DNA of 21,625 bases from an uncultured Collinsella sp. (GTDB lineage Bacteria; Actinomycetota; Coriobacteriia; Coriobacteriales; Coriobacteriaceae), in the NCBI GenBank assembly GCA_900541195.1, contig UQIY01000037.1, positions 1 to 21,625 on the forward strand, in the 5' to 3' direction. Under the pieces are notes generated by a model. It was not told the origin of the DNA, made no database searches, and worked only from the letters and a program-made list of their open reading frames with translations. Below, piece after piece: positions 1 through 8,799 of the stretch; positions within the stretch are counted from its first letter, which is position 1, and every line of letters begins with the position of its first letter. Position numbers and translations under genes: made by a program.

Positions 1-3
1 ACA

Positions 4-26
4 GGAGGCCACTTAATGTGGCCTCC
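4..26. repeat. Perfect 9-bp hairpin at window start
   Basis: GGAGGCCAC and GTGGCCTCC form a perfect 9-bp stem around a 5-nt loop (TTAAT). No T-run follows on the plus strand, and the sequence that would follow on the minus strand lies outside the window. It may be the terminator of the gene upstream of the window, but this cannot be settled here. Confidence 0.45.
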
Positions 27-275
27 GTCGTGAGCAGGACTGTAGAGCAGGAAACTTAGCCCGTGCCGGGGCCGCTGAGACCAGAACGGTGGGATACGCA
101 GGTTCAGATGGGGCTTTGATGCATGGGTGGTCTGTTGGTGGGCAAATGGGTATGATGCTGTAGTTATTGCATCGACTCTGTGATGCATGTTTGTACGTTC
201 CCGGCGGTCGGTTTGCCAGAAGCGCCCCGTCGGTTGTTCCAGACCCGTTTCGAAGAAAGGAAACCACACGAACCT
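27..275 (+). other. Non-coding region upstream of RNase J
   Basis: This stretch holds no convincing gene; its reading frames are shadows without ribosome binding sites. A TATGAT at 151-156 is a plausible -10 element, but I find no good -35 at the right distance. The octamer GATGCATG occurs twice (118-125 and 182-189), and TGCATC/GATGCA (168-173 with 182-187) can form a 6-bp hairpin in the presumed leader. The RNase J promoter probably lies here, but its exact place is not resolved. Confidence 0.4.
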
Positions 276-1946
276 ATGGCAGCTAAAAAATCATCTCCCT
301 TGAAGATCATTCCGCTCGGCGGCCTTGACGGCATCGGCAAGAACATGACGGTCTTCGAGACCGGCGACGACATGGTGCTCGTCGACGCCGGTCTCATGTT
401 CCCCGACGACTCCCAGCCCGGTATCGACTTGGTACTTCCCGACTATACCTATGTCCTGGAGAACGAGGAGAAGCTCCGCGGCATCGTTGTCACCCACGGC
501 CACGAGGACCACACCGGTTCGCTTCCGTACCTGCTGCAGGACCTCAACAACAAGGTGCCCATCTTCTCGAGCAAGCTGACGCTCGGTTTTATCGAGGGTA
601 AGCTCTCCGAGTTCCGCATTCGCGCGCCCAAGTTCCGTGAGGTCAAGGGCGGCAGCCACGTCAATCTCGGTGGCATCTCGCTCGATTTCTTCTCCATGAC
701 GCACTCCATTCCGGGCGCTTTGGGCGTATTCATTCGCACCAACCAGGGCACCGTTATGCACACGGGCGACTTTAAGCTCGACCAGACGCCCATCGACGGC
801 GTCACGCCTGACTATGCCGCCATCAGCCGCTTTGCCAAGCAGGGCATCGACCTGCTGCTTTCCGACTCCACCAACGCCACGGTTCCTGGCTTTACCAAGT
901 CCGAGGCCGAGGTCGGCCCCAACCTGCTGCACGCCATCAAGAACGCGCCGGGCCGCGTGTTCGTCGCGTCGTTCTCGAGCCACATCCATCGCCTGCAGCA
1001 GATCTGCGATGCCGCCCGCAAGTGTGGCCGCAAGGTCGTCGTGACCGGACGTTCCATGCTCACCAACACCCGCGTGGCGCGTGAGCTTGGCTATCTCAAC
1101 ATCGACGATGCCGATATCATCGACGCCTTCGACATTGATAACCTGCCCGACGATAAGATCGTCGTCATGTGCACCGGTTCTCAGGGCGAGCCGCTGTCGG
1201 CCCTGTCCCGCATGGCCAACGGCGAGCACAAGACGCTCTCCATCCACGAGGGCGATACCGTCATCCTCTCGGCAACTCCCGTTCCCGGCAACGAGAAGGC
1301 CGTGCAGCAGGTCGTCAACAGCCTGGCCAAGCTTGGCTGCGACGTGTGGGATAAGAATCGCGCACTCGTCCACGTCTCGGGCCACGGCAGCCAGGAGGAG
1401 CTCAAGCTCCTGATGGCCATGGCCAAGCCCACCTACTTTATGCCGGTTCACGGCGAGGCCGTTCACCTGCGCGCCCATGCCCAGCTAGCCCGCAAGATGG
1501 GCCTTAAGGACGATCACATCTTTATCCTCGATAACGGTGACACGCTCGAGATGCGGGGCGGTATCGTCAAACGCGGTGCGCCCGTCGAGTCCGGCGTCGT
1601 TTATGTCGACGGTCTGCGCATCGGCGACACCGACCCCATCGTCCTTCGCGATCGCCAAAAGCTCGCCAACGACGGTATGGTCACGGCTGTTGCCATCGTC
1701 TCGCTCAAGCACAAGAAGATCGAGGCTATCGAGTTCTCGGGCCGCGGCGTTTCGTTTGCCATCGACGACCAGTTCTCCGAGGATGCCTCCGCAGCCATCA
1801 TGAAGACGATCGAGAAGGGCAAGTTTAGCTTTACCAGTAGCGGCTCCGATGCCATTCGCAAGGCCGTGCGCGATTCGCTCTCCAACTTTATCTGGAGCCG
1901 CACGCGCACCCGTCCGATGATCATCCCAGTCGTCATGGAGGTTTAG
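276..1946 (+). CDS. rnj: Ribonuclease J
   Basis: RNase J family metallo-beta-lactamase/beta-CASP ribonuclease, 556 aa, a cytoplasmic 5'-3' exonuclease and endonuclease for mRNA decay and rRNA maturation. The N-terminal block KIIPLGGLDGIGKN is family-typical. The zinc motif HxHxDH is at H74-H79, followed by THSIPG, HTGDFK, DSTNA and the beta-CASP ASFSSHIHR block, with VHGEAVHL near the end of the catalytic core. I chose ATG 276: it gives the usual family length, begins MAAKK, and has AAAGG at 256-260 upstream (spacing rather long). The open frame extends to a rare ATG at 180, which would add 32 residues without family character. GGAGG at its 3' end serves the next gene. RNase J1 and J2 cannot be told apart from sequence alone. 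Family assignment is very secure. Confidence 0.95.
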   Translation: MAAKKSSPLKIIPLGGLDGIGKNMTVFETGDDMVLVDAGLMFPDDSQPGIDLVLPDYTYVLENEEKLRGIVVTHGHEDHTGSLPYLLQDLNNKVPIFSSKLTLGFIEGKLSEFRIRAPKFREVKGGSHVNLGGISLDFFSMTHSIPGALGVFIRTNQGTVMHTGDFKLDQTPIDGVTPDYAAISRFAKQGIDLLLSDSTNATVPGFTKSEAEVGPNLLHAIKNAPGRVFVASFSSHIHRLQQICDAARKCGRKVVVTGRSMLTNTRVARELGYLNIDDADIIDAFDIDNLPDDKIVVMCTGSQGEPLSALSRMANGEHKTLSIHEGDTVILSATPVPGNEKAVQQVVNSLAKLGCDVWDKNRALVHVSGHGSQEELKLLMAMAKPTYFMPVHGEAVHLRAHAQLARKMGLKDDHIFILDNGDTLEMRGGIVKRGAPVESGVVYVDGLRIGDTDPIVLRDRQKLANDGMVTAVAIVSLKHKKIEAIEFSGRGVSFAIDDQFSEDASAAIMKTIEKGKFSFTSSGSDAIRKAVRDSLSNFIWSRTRTRPMIIPVVMEV

Positions 1947-1947
1947 T

Positions 1948-4725
1948 TTGGCGCGCGGATCTGCACAAAACGCCAAAGGCAACAAATCCAACAACCAACC
2001 GGCATCTGCTAAGGGTGCCGGTTCCCATCTGCGTGCCAATAAGGGCCACGAGTCCGAGTTCGATGAGTTCGAACCCCTGGTCGAGCCTTCGGCCAATCGC
2101 GATATTGCCGGCGTTATCATTGCCGTTTTGGCGATTGCGTCCTTCATTGCCGTGATTTCTCCGGCAACGGCACCCGTGACAGCTGCGGTTGCCGGTTTCT
2201 ATCACCTCGGCTTTGGCCTGGGCGCCTACGTGCTGCCGATCGTCATCTTGCTGTTTGCCGCCACGCTCTTTTTGGGTGAGGACTCGCCGCTCAACATTCG
2301 CTCGGTTGCGGGCGGTGCCGTGGTCTTTGTGGCCATTGTTTCCATCCTGTCGCTGATGGTGCCGGGTACGACCGACTCGTGCGACCTCATGTTTACGCCG
2401 CAGAACCTTTCCGCGTCGGGCGGCTACATTGGCGCCTTTATCGCAAGTACCTTGCAAAACGCCCTGGGTAAACCTATTGCCATGGTTGTCTTGCTGGGGC
2501 TTGTCGTCGTTGGCCTGGTCATTATCGGCTTTTCAGTGGGCGGCGTTTTGCGCTCCGCACGCGATCGCGCCGCCGATTTTGCCGAGCGCCGTCGTGCCGA
2601 TGTCAATGTGAGCCCGTGGGGCGATGAAGAGGCCCTGTCGGTTCCCGGCGTTGCCCGTCCGCACCTGAGCATTCTGCGCCAGAAGGGGGCTGACGCCGCG
2701 GTGACCACGTTCATGGGTGGCGATGCCGACCCGGTTTTGGATGACGACGAGGACGATGACCCGTTTGTCGACGTGTCCGAGGCCGTGGAGGCCGAGCGCG
2801 CCAAGACCACGCTGCTGCCGCGTCGCCATGCCAAGAAGGGCAAGGCCGCGCCCAAGCTCAACACGAGCGAGCCTGACCCGTCTTGGTCCGATAGCGAAAT
2901 TGAACTCACTGAGGGCGATGACGATTACGACGAGGCTCCGCTCGAGACCGCCAAGACCACCTTGCTGCCGCGTCGCCGCGCCAACGCAGGACAGGTCACC
3001 GGACAGGTTTCGATGGAAGACGACCCGGACAAGGCTGACGAGTCAGAGCCGCCATTTGCCGTGAATCCCGTTTCGGCAGCTCCGCAGATCCCTGACTTCC
3101 TAAAGCATCCCAAGGTTTCCGATGCCTCCGCCCCTACGGCTTCCGCTGCTCCTGTTGCAGCCGGCGATGGGGGAGCGGACGGTACCAATGCCGATGCCGA
3201 GGGCGACCAAGAGGACGGCCTCAAGCTTCCGCCGCTCGAAATCCTGCATGCCAACCCGCAGTCGGCGTCCTCCGCGTCTTCTGACAAGGAGCTGGAACAG
3301 ACTGCCGAGTCGTTGCAGTCCACCTTGCTTGAGTTTGGCCGTAGCGCCCGCGTCGTCGGCTGGATTGCCGGCCCCACGGTCACGACTTTTAAGCTGCAGC
3401 CCGGTGAGGGCGAGCGCGTGAGCAAGATCTCGAGTCTCGAGGACGATATCGCTCTTTCGCTTGCCGCCCAGTCGGTGCGCATCTTTGCGCCGATTCCCGG
3501 CACCTCGCTCGTTGGTATCGAGATTCCCAATCGCAAGCGTCAGAACGTCAACCTAGGCGACGTGCTTCCCTATGTGAAGGGCGGTCCGCTCGAGCTTGCC
3601 ATCGGTCGCGATGCCGAGGGCACGCCGGTTGTCGCCGACCTCGCCAAGATGCCCCACCTGCTTATCGCCGGTACCACCGGTTCCGGTAAGTCGGTCATGA
3701 TCAACTCCATCATCACGACCTTGCTCATGCGCGCCCTTCCCGAGGACGTTCGCCTGATCATGGTCGACCCCAAGCGCGTCGAGCTTGCAGGCTATAACGG
3801 TCTGCCGCATCTCTATGTGCCCGTGGTGACCGAGCCCAAGCAGGCTGCTAGTGCGCTGCAATGGGCCGTGTCCGAGATGGAGCGTCGCCTGAAGGTCTTC
3901 GAGCGCCTCAACGTTCGCAAGATCTCGACCTATAACGAAAAGCAGGCCGCCGGCGAGTTTGAGCATTACGATAACCCGCCGCAAAAGATGCCCTATCTGG
4001 TCATCATCATCGACGAGCTTTCGGACCTGATGATGGTAGCCGGCAAGGATGTCGAGGCCTCGATCGTCCGTATCGCCCAGCTGGGCCGTGCTGCCGGTAT
4101 TCACCTTATCGTGGCTACGCAGCGCCCCAGCTCCAACGTGGTGACGGGCCTTATTAAGGCCAACATCACCAACCGTATCGCCTTTAACGTGGCTACGGGC
4201 ATCGATTCCCGCGTCATTATCGACCAGATGGGCGCCGAAAAGCTTACTGGTTTGGGCGACATGCTGTTCTCAAAAGTCGACTGGGGCAAGCCCCGCCGTA
4301 TCCAGGGCTGTTTTGTCTCGGACGACGAGATCAACGAGATCGTCGAGTTCGTTAAGTCGCAAAGCGAGCCCGACTACCACGAGGAGATCCTGTCTGCCGT
4401 GGCGCCCGCTTCCATGTCCATGGCTGGTGGCGGCGTTGTTCGCACGGGCGTTGCCGAGCCGCAAGATGACGACCCTCTTATCTGGGAGGCCGCCCATATT
4501 GTGGTGGAATCGCAGCTGGGCTCCACATCTGGGCTGCAACGCCGCCTCAAGGTTGGCTATGCGCGCGCCGGGCGTATTATGGACATGCTGGAAGAAAAGG
4601 GTGTCGTCGGCCCGCCCGATGGTTCCAAGCCGCGCGAGGTCCTGCTGGACGAGGAGGGGCTTGCCGCGCTGGAGTCTGTCGACGCCGAGATGGCACGTGA
4701 AGATCGTGAGTTTGGAGGATTCTGA
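1948..4725 (+). CDS. ftsK: FtsK/SpoIIIE-family DNA translocase
   Basis: Septum-located DNA pump that moves chromosome ends out of the closing division site, 925 aa. The TTG start at 1948 is supported by GGAGG at 1937-1941, six bases upstream. Membrane segments lie near residues 54-71, 88-109, 119-138 and 177-199. A long acidic, low-complexity linker (about 215-420) follows, and then the motor: Walker A GTTGSGKS at 575-582 and Walker B LVIIIDE at 684-690. Residues about 842-925 form the winged-helix gamma domain that reads polar DNA motifs. The linker is odd in carrying the nonamer AKTTLLPRR twice, at 285-293 and 335-343. The gene starts one base after the RNase J stop and overlaps the next start by one base (TGATG), so it is clearly in an operon. 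Confidence 0.96.
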   Translation: MARGSAQNAKGNKSNNQPASAKGAGSHLRANKGHESEFDEFEPLVEPSANRDIAGVIIAVLAIASFIAVISPATAPVTAAVAGFYHLGFGLGAYVLPIVILLFAATLFLGEDSPLNIRSVAGGAVVFVAIVSILSLMVPGTTDSCDLMFTPQNLSASGGYIGAFIASTLQNALGKPIAMVVLLGLVVVGLVIIGFSVGGVLRSARDRAADFAERRRADVNVSPWGDEEALSVPGVARPHLSILRQKGADAAVTTFMGGDADPVLDDDEDDDPFVDVSEAVEAERAKTTLLPRRHAKKGKAAPKLNTSEPDPSWSDSEIELTEGDDDYDEAPLETAKTTLLPRRRANAGQVTGQVSMEDDPDKADESEPPFAVNPVSAAPQIPDFLKHPKVSDASAPTASAAPVAAGDGGADGTNADAEGDQEDGLKLPPLEILHANPQSASSASSDKELEQTAESLQSTLLEFGRSARVVGWIAGPTVTTFKLQPGEGERVSKISSLEDDIALSLAAQSVRIFAPIPGTSLVGIEIPNRKRQNVNLGDVLPYVKGGPLELAIGRDAEGTPVVADLAKMPHLLIAGTTGSGKSVMINSIITTLLMRALPEDVRLIMVDPKRVELAGYNGLPHLYVPVVTEPKQAASALQWAVSEMERRLKVFERLNVRKISTYNEKQAAGEFEHYDNPPQKMPYLVIIIDELSDLMMVAGKDVEASIVRIAQLGRAAGIHLIVATQRPSSNVVTGLIKANITNRIAFNVATGIDSRVIIDQMGAEKLTGLGDMLFSKVDWGKPRRIQGCFVSDDEINEIVEFVKSQSEPDYHEEILSAVAPASMSMAGGGVVRTGVAEPQDDDPLIWEAAHIVVESQLGSTSGLQRRLKVGYARAGRIMDMLEEKGVVGPPDGSKPREVLLDEEGLAALESVDAEMAREDREFGGF

Positions 4726-6239
4726 TGGCTGCACGCTTTGGTGACATGCTGCTCGAGCAGCGTCGCCGGATGGGCCTTTCCATCCAGCAGGTCGCCAACA
4801 CCATCAAAATCAGGCCGCAGATCATCGAGTTTTTCGAGACCGGTAACTTTGCATCGATGCCCCCGCGCGGCTATGCGCAGGGCATGATTTCGAGCTATGC
4901 TCGCTTTTTGGGGCTTAACCCGCGCGAGGTCGTCAACGCTTATTTTGATGACCTCATGGCATATGAACGCGAGACCTCGCAGCAGGGCGGTCGTTTTCAG
5001 GATGCTGCCGGCTACGTTAACTCGCGTTCGTCGGTCGATAACGGACGCTTTCTGATGGTTCAGGGTGGTCGCTCGACGCGGTACGGCCAGCGCCCTCCGC
5101 AGGCGGGCTATATCACCGAGACGGGCTCTAGCGAGGAGATTCGTTCTCAGCGAGATCGCTTTCGCAGTACGCCCATGCCGGATGATCGTGCGCTTCCCGC
5201 CGCTCGCGGGTTGAGTCGCGATCCCCGCGCCGGTTACGGCGACGGTGGCTACTCCGGTCGTGGTTATCGCGGAGTTTCTGCCGGGCGTTCCCACGGTGGA
5301 TATGCCGACGCCGATACCACGCAGGTGACGCCGCGCCTCCGTTCTCAATCGCAGCCTTACGGGCAGCGCTCTTCGGCGCCTCGCTCTGGCCAGCGTGGCT
5401 ATCAGAACCGTGGCGAGCTTGCGCCGCGTTCGGGTCAGCGCGGCTCGCAGAGCCAAGGCGGATATCGTGGTCGTCCCGATAGCAGTCGCGGCCGTATGCC
5501 GCAGGTAAACGGTCGCGGTGGCTCTAATCGCGGACGCGGCGGTGGACGTGCCCCCCAGAACAATGGACTCGATCCGCGCATCATCTACGCCGGCATCGGT
5601 GCCGTGGCGCTTTTGTTGATTCTGCTCATCGTGGTCCTCCTGCGTGGCTGCGGCTCTTCTGCACCCGAGTCGACGCCCGAGACGCCCGCGGCCACCAAGA
5701 CGACGACCAAGAAGTCTTCCAAGACGACCGAATCTGTTGACGAGGATGAAGGCACCGACGAGGCGACGGATTCTGCCGATTCCGATGCCGCCAAGGCGAA
5801 CGCGAAAAAGAAAGAGGACGAGGTTATCAAGGTCAAGGTCTCCGTTGCCAAGGGCAAGACCGCCTGGATCGAGGTCAAGGTCGACGGTAAATCGGTCTTT
5901 GGCGCCCAGACAACCGGTCCCTTTGAGCAGGAGTACACGCCCGAGTCCTCGATCGAGATCACCACGTCCAAGCCCTCCGATGTCACGGTTACCAAGAACG
6001 GTGAAAAGGTTCGCTACGACACCAAGACATCGGGCGTGGCGCGCGTGACCATTACCGTTCCTAAGAAGGAGACCACTGACTCCGAAGACGGTGAGAGTGC
6101 CGACGGCACCGATACCGCCGACGGCACCGACGCCCAGTCTACCGACGGCACCGACGCCCAATCTACCGACGGTACCGACACGGCATCCGACGGCCAGACT
6201 GCAAACGATTCAGATGACTATTCGTACGACAGCTACTAA
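4725..6239 (+). CDS. RodZ-like HTH/DUF4115 membrane protein with RG-rich linker
   Basis: Single-pass membrane protein of 504 aa with RodZ architecture. An N-terminal helix-turn-helix domain (about 1-80; FGDMLLEQRRRMGLS) precedes a cytoplasmic linker, one transmembrane helix (about 286-306), a Thr/Ser/acidic linker and a DUF4115-type beta domain (about 367-447). The C-tail carries repeats of DGTD/AQST. RodZ proteins link the MreB cytoskeleton or elongation machinery to the envelope. The linker at about 164-275 is unusually rich in Arg-Gly and Gly-Tyr, includes APRSGQRG twice (218-225, 233-240), and resembles RGG-type disordered RNA-binding tracts. ATG 4725 overlaps the ftsK stop and has GGAGG at 4714-4718. 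Whether it does the canonical RodZ job is not shown, so I give no symbol. Confidence 0.85.
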   Translation: MAARFGDMLLEQRRRMGLSIQQVANTIKIRPQIIEFFETGNFASMPPRGYAQGMISSYARFLGLNPREVVNAYFDDLMAYERETSQQGGRFQDAAGYVNSRSSVDNGRFLMVQGGRSTRYGQRPPQAGYITETGSSEEIRSQRDRFRSTPMPDDRALPAARGLSRDPRAGYGDGGYSGRGYRGVSAGRSHGGYADADTTQVTPRLRSQSQPYGQRSSAPRSGQRGYQNRGELAPRSGQRGSQSQGGYRGRPDSSRGRMPQVNGRGGSNRGRGGGRAPQNNGLDPRIIYAGIGAVALLLILLIVVLLRGCGSSAPESTPETPAATKTTTKKSSKTTESVDEDEGTDEATDSADSDAAKANAKKKEDEVIKVKVSVAKGKTAWIEVKVDGKSVFGAQTTGPFEQEYTPESSIEITTSKPSDVTVTKNGEKVRYDTKTSGVARVTITVPKKETTDSEDGESADGTDTADGTDAQSTDGTDAQSTDGTDTASDGQTANDSDDYSYDSY

Positions 6240-6265
6240 GGCTCCCCGTACCGAAAGGAAGAACC

Positions 6266-6763
6266 ATGGCTAAAGATTCCAGCTTCGACGTTGTGTCCGA
6301 GGTCAATATGCAGGAGGTCGATAACGCCTTCCAACAGACCACCCGCGAGATCTCTCAGCGCTATGACCTCAAGGACTCCGGCGCCACCATCGAGCTTTCG
6401 AAGGGCGACAAGCTCTTTACGATCAATGCCCCGGCCGATTTTGTCTCCAAGCAGATCATTGACGTGCTGAGCTCTAAGCTCATCAAGCGCGGCATCGATC
6501 TTAAGGCTGTCTCTTGGGACGCGTCGCAGGCGGCTTCGGGCGGTACCGTGCGCGTGCTCGGCCATATCGTCGAGGGCATTGACCAGGCGACCGCCAAGAA
6601 GATCAATAAGGACATCAAGGATCAAAAACTCAAGGTCAAGGTGACCATCGAGGCCGATAAACTGCGCGTTTCCTCGGCCTCTAAGGACGCGCTGCAGACC
6701 GTGATCCAGTTCCTGCGCGACCAAGACTACGGCCAGCCGCTGCAGTTTACCAACTACCGCTAA
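6266..6763 (+). CDS. yajQ: YajQ family nucleotide/nucleic-acid-binding protein
   Basis: Small cytoplasmic protein of 165 aa, the usual family size (about 163). The start MAKDSSFDVVSEVNMQEVDNA and the C-terminal LRDQDYGQPLQFTNYR are hallmarks of the YajQ (UPF0234) family, built of two ferredoxin-like folds. Members bind cyclic di-GMP in some proteobacteria, and others have been linked to tRNA/GTP binding and phage transcription; the role in Actinobacteria is unknown. ATG 6266 has GAAAGGAAG just upstream. It sits 26 nt after the RodZ-like gene and 26 nt before rimO, so it is probably co-transcribed. Confidence 0.93.
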   Translation: MAKDSSFDVVSEVNMQEVDNAFQQTTREISQRYDLKDSGATIELSKGDKLFTINAPADFVSKQIIDVLSSKLIKRGIDLKAVSWDASQAASGGTVRVLGHIVEGIDQATAKKINKDIKDQKLKVKVTIEADKLRVSSASKDALQTVIQFLRDQDYGQPLQFTNYR

Positions 6764-6789
6764 CTTACTCGAAAGGACCGTTCTCCAAC

Positions 6790-8139
6790 ATGGATACACC
6801 TTTGGGCTCCGTGCTCTACATCACCCTCGGGTGCGCTAAGAACGAGGTTGACACCGACCGCATGCGTTCGCTGCTGACCGCCGCGGGCTATGAGGAGGCA
6901 TTCGATCCGCAGGATGCCGATATCGCTATCGTCAACACGTGCTCGTTTCTCGCCTCGGCGACGTCCGAGAGTATCGAGACCACGCTCGAGCTCGCTAACG
7001 AGGTGCAGGACGGCGTTCGCGCATGCCCCATCGTCATGTGCGGTTGCGTGCCGTCTCGTTACGGCGACGACCTGCCCGACGAGCTTCCCGAGGTCGCGGC
7101 CTTTGTGAAGGCCGATGAGGAAGACGGTATCGTTTCTGTCATCGATGGCGTACTGGGCGTGGAGCGCGAGATCGCGGCCTATATCCCGCAGGTCAAGCGT
7201 ACCGTCGAGGGTGCCGTTGCCTACGTCAAGATTTCCGATGGCTGCAATCGTTTTTGCAGCTTCTGCATGATCCCCTATATTCGCGGTCGCTATCATTCGC
7301 GCAATGCCGAGAGCATTATCTCCGAGGTGCGTGACCTGGTTGCCGGCGGTGTGCGCGAGATCGTGCTGATCGGCCAGGACACGGGCATTTGGGGCACCGA
7401 CTTTGCCGACGAGGACGTCGCCGAGGGCTCGCCGCGCAATCTGGCGCAGCTGCTGCGTGCCGTCGCCGAGGCTGTGCGCCCGCATAACGTCTGGGTCCGC
7501 GTGCTCTATCTGCAGCCCGAGGGCATGACCGACGAGCTTATCGAGACGATTCGCGATACGCCTGAGGTGCTGCCCTATATCGATATCCCCGTACAGCACT
7601 GCGATGCGCGCATCCTCAAGGCCATGCGTCGCTCCGGTTCGCGCCAGGAGCTCGAGGATCTGTTCCGCGACCTTCGCGAGCGCATCCCCGGTATTGTGAT
7701 TCGCTCCACGGCCATGGTTGGCTTCCCGACCGAGACCGACGACGAGTTCCGCGATCTTATCGACTTTATGGACACCGTCGGCTTTGACTACACGAGCGTC
7801 TTTGCCTACTCGCGTGAGGAGGGCAGCCTGGCCGCCAAGATGGAGGGCCAGGTCGATGAGGAGGTCAAGCTCGAGCGCGCCCAGGAGGCCATGGATCTGG
7901 CCGAGTCGCTCGGTTTTGCCGCCACGGCGGCCCATGTGGGCGAGCGCGCCCAGGTGATCGTCGATGGCATCGAGGAGACCGAGGACGGCGCCGAGCTGAT
8001 CGGTCACGCTTGGTTCCAGGCGCCCGATTCCGATGGCGCGGTGCATCTGGATGCCAGCGAGGCGTCCGTGGGCGATATTCTGACTGTCGAGTTTACCGAT
8101 AGCTTCTGCTATGAGCTTATCGGTCATGTTGTGGAGTAG
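6790..8139 (+). CDS. rimO: Ribosomal protein uS12 methylthiotransferase RimO
   Basis: Radical-SAM methylthiotransferase of 449 aa that methylthiolates the conserved Asp of ribosomal protein uS12. The N-terminal UPF0004 domain holds the three auxiliary cluster cysteines C15 (TLGCAKNEVD), C51 (NTCSF) and C86 (GCVPSRY). The SAM cluster motif DGCNRFCSFC gives C152, C156 and C159, followed by IPYIRGRYHSR. A TRAM domain makes up the C-terminus. The LGCAKNxVD and IPxIRG signatures separate RimO from MiaB, which is also encoded in this window (14793-16163). ATG 6790 follows CGAAAGGACC. Confidence is high. Confidence 0.95.
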   Translation: MDTPLGSVLYITLGCAKNEVDTDRMRSLLTAAGYEEAFDPQDADIAIVNTCSFLASATSESIETTLELANEVQDGVRACPIVMCGCVPSRYGDDLPDELPEVAAFVKADEEDGIVSVIDGVLGVEREIAAYIPQVKRTVEGAVAYVKISDGCNRFCSFCMIPYIRGRYHSRNAESIISEVRDLVAGGVREIVLIGQDTGIWGTDFADEDVAEGSPRNLAQLLRAVAEAVRPHNVWVRVLYLQPEGMTDELIETIRDTPEVLPYIDIPVQHCDARILKAMRRSGSRQELEDLFRDLRERIPGIVIRSTAMVGFPTETDDEFRDLIDFMDTVGFDYTSVFAYSREEGSLAAKMEGQVDEEVKLERAQEAMDLAESLGFAATAAHVGERAQVIVDGIEETEDGAELIGHAWFQAPDSDGAVHLDASEASVGDILTVEFTDSFCYELIGHVVE

Positions 8140-8148
8140 GAGAGCGTC

Positions 8149-8787
8149 GTGGCAAACGAGAGCAATAAGGAACTGACGAGTGTTTGGACGCCCGCCAACA
8201 TCGTGACGTGCGTTCGCATCGTCTTTATCCCGGTGTTCATGATCGTCTCGGCTCTGTCTCACACGAGCGTTGCCGGTACGGACTGGAGCACCTTCGACGG
8301 TCCGCTTGCAGCCGCCGCCTTCATTCTGTATGTGATCCTGTCGTGCACCGATAAGGTCGACGGTTATCTGGCACGCTCGCGCAACGAGATCACCGATTTC
8401 GGCAAGTTCTTGGACCCCATCGCCGACAAGCTGCTGGTGTTCTCGGCCCTGCTGCTGTTCCTGGATTTTGGCGCGGTGACCGTGTGGTCCGTGTTCATTA
8501 TCCTGTTCCGTGAGCTGTTGGTGAGCGCCCTTCGTATGGTCGCAAGTGCTGCCGGTGTGGTCGTTGCCGCCGATAAGCTCGGCAAGTATAAGACGGCGAC
8601 CACGATGGTCTCTATCTGCGGCTATCTGTGCGTCTTTGCGATGGCCGGTCTTCAGCTGGGGCCGGTGTCGCTGCTGCTCGGTGTCTATTCGGTGTCGCGC
8701 TTCCTGTACGTCATCGCCGTGATTTTGACCATTGTCTCGGGTGCCCAGTACTTCTGGAACTGCCGTAAGATCGTCTTTTCGGTCTAG
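8149..8787 (+). CDS. pgsA: CDP-diacylglycerol–glycerol-3-phosphate 3-phosphatidyltransferase
   Basis: Integral membrane enzyme of 212 aa that makes phosphatidylglycerol phosphate, the first committed step to phosphatidylglycerol and cardiolipin. The CDP-alcohol phosphotransferase signature is complete: D68, D71, G72, A75-R76, G85, D89 and D93 (TDKVDGYLAR…GKFLDPIAD). Several hydrophobic helices surround it. The start is GTG 8149, supported by the upstream GGAGTAGGAGAG, which overlaps the rimO stop. The pgsA–cinA–recA order is the same as in many Firmicutes and Actinobacteria, which supports PgsA over other CDP-alcohol transferases. Confidence 0.92.
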   Translation: MANESNKELTSVWTPANIVTCVRIVFIPVFMIVSALSHTSVAGTDWSTFDGPLAAAAFILYVILSCTDKVDGYLARSRNEITDFGKFLDPIADKLLVFSALLLFLDFGAVTVWSVFIILFRELLVSALRMVASAAGVVVAADKLGKYKTATTMVSICGYLCVFAMAGLQLGPVSLLLGVYSVSRFLYVIAVILTIVSGAQYFWNCRKIVFSV

Positions 8788-8799
8788 GTCCTGGTGGGT

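Noticed and set aside
4..26. Calling the first hairpin a proven terminator
   Set aside because: No T-tract follows on the plus strand and the upstream gene is outside the window; it is kept only as a hairpin.
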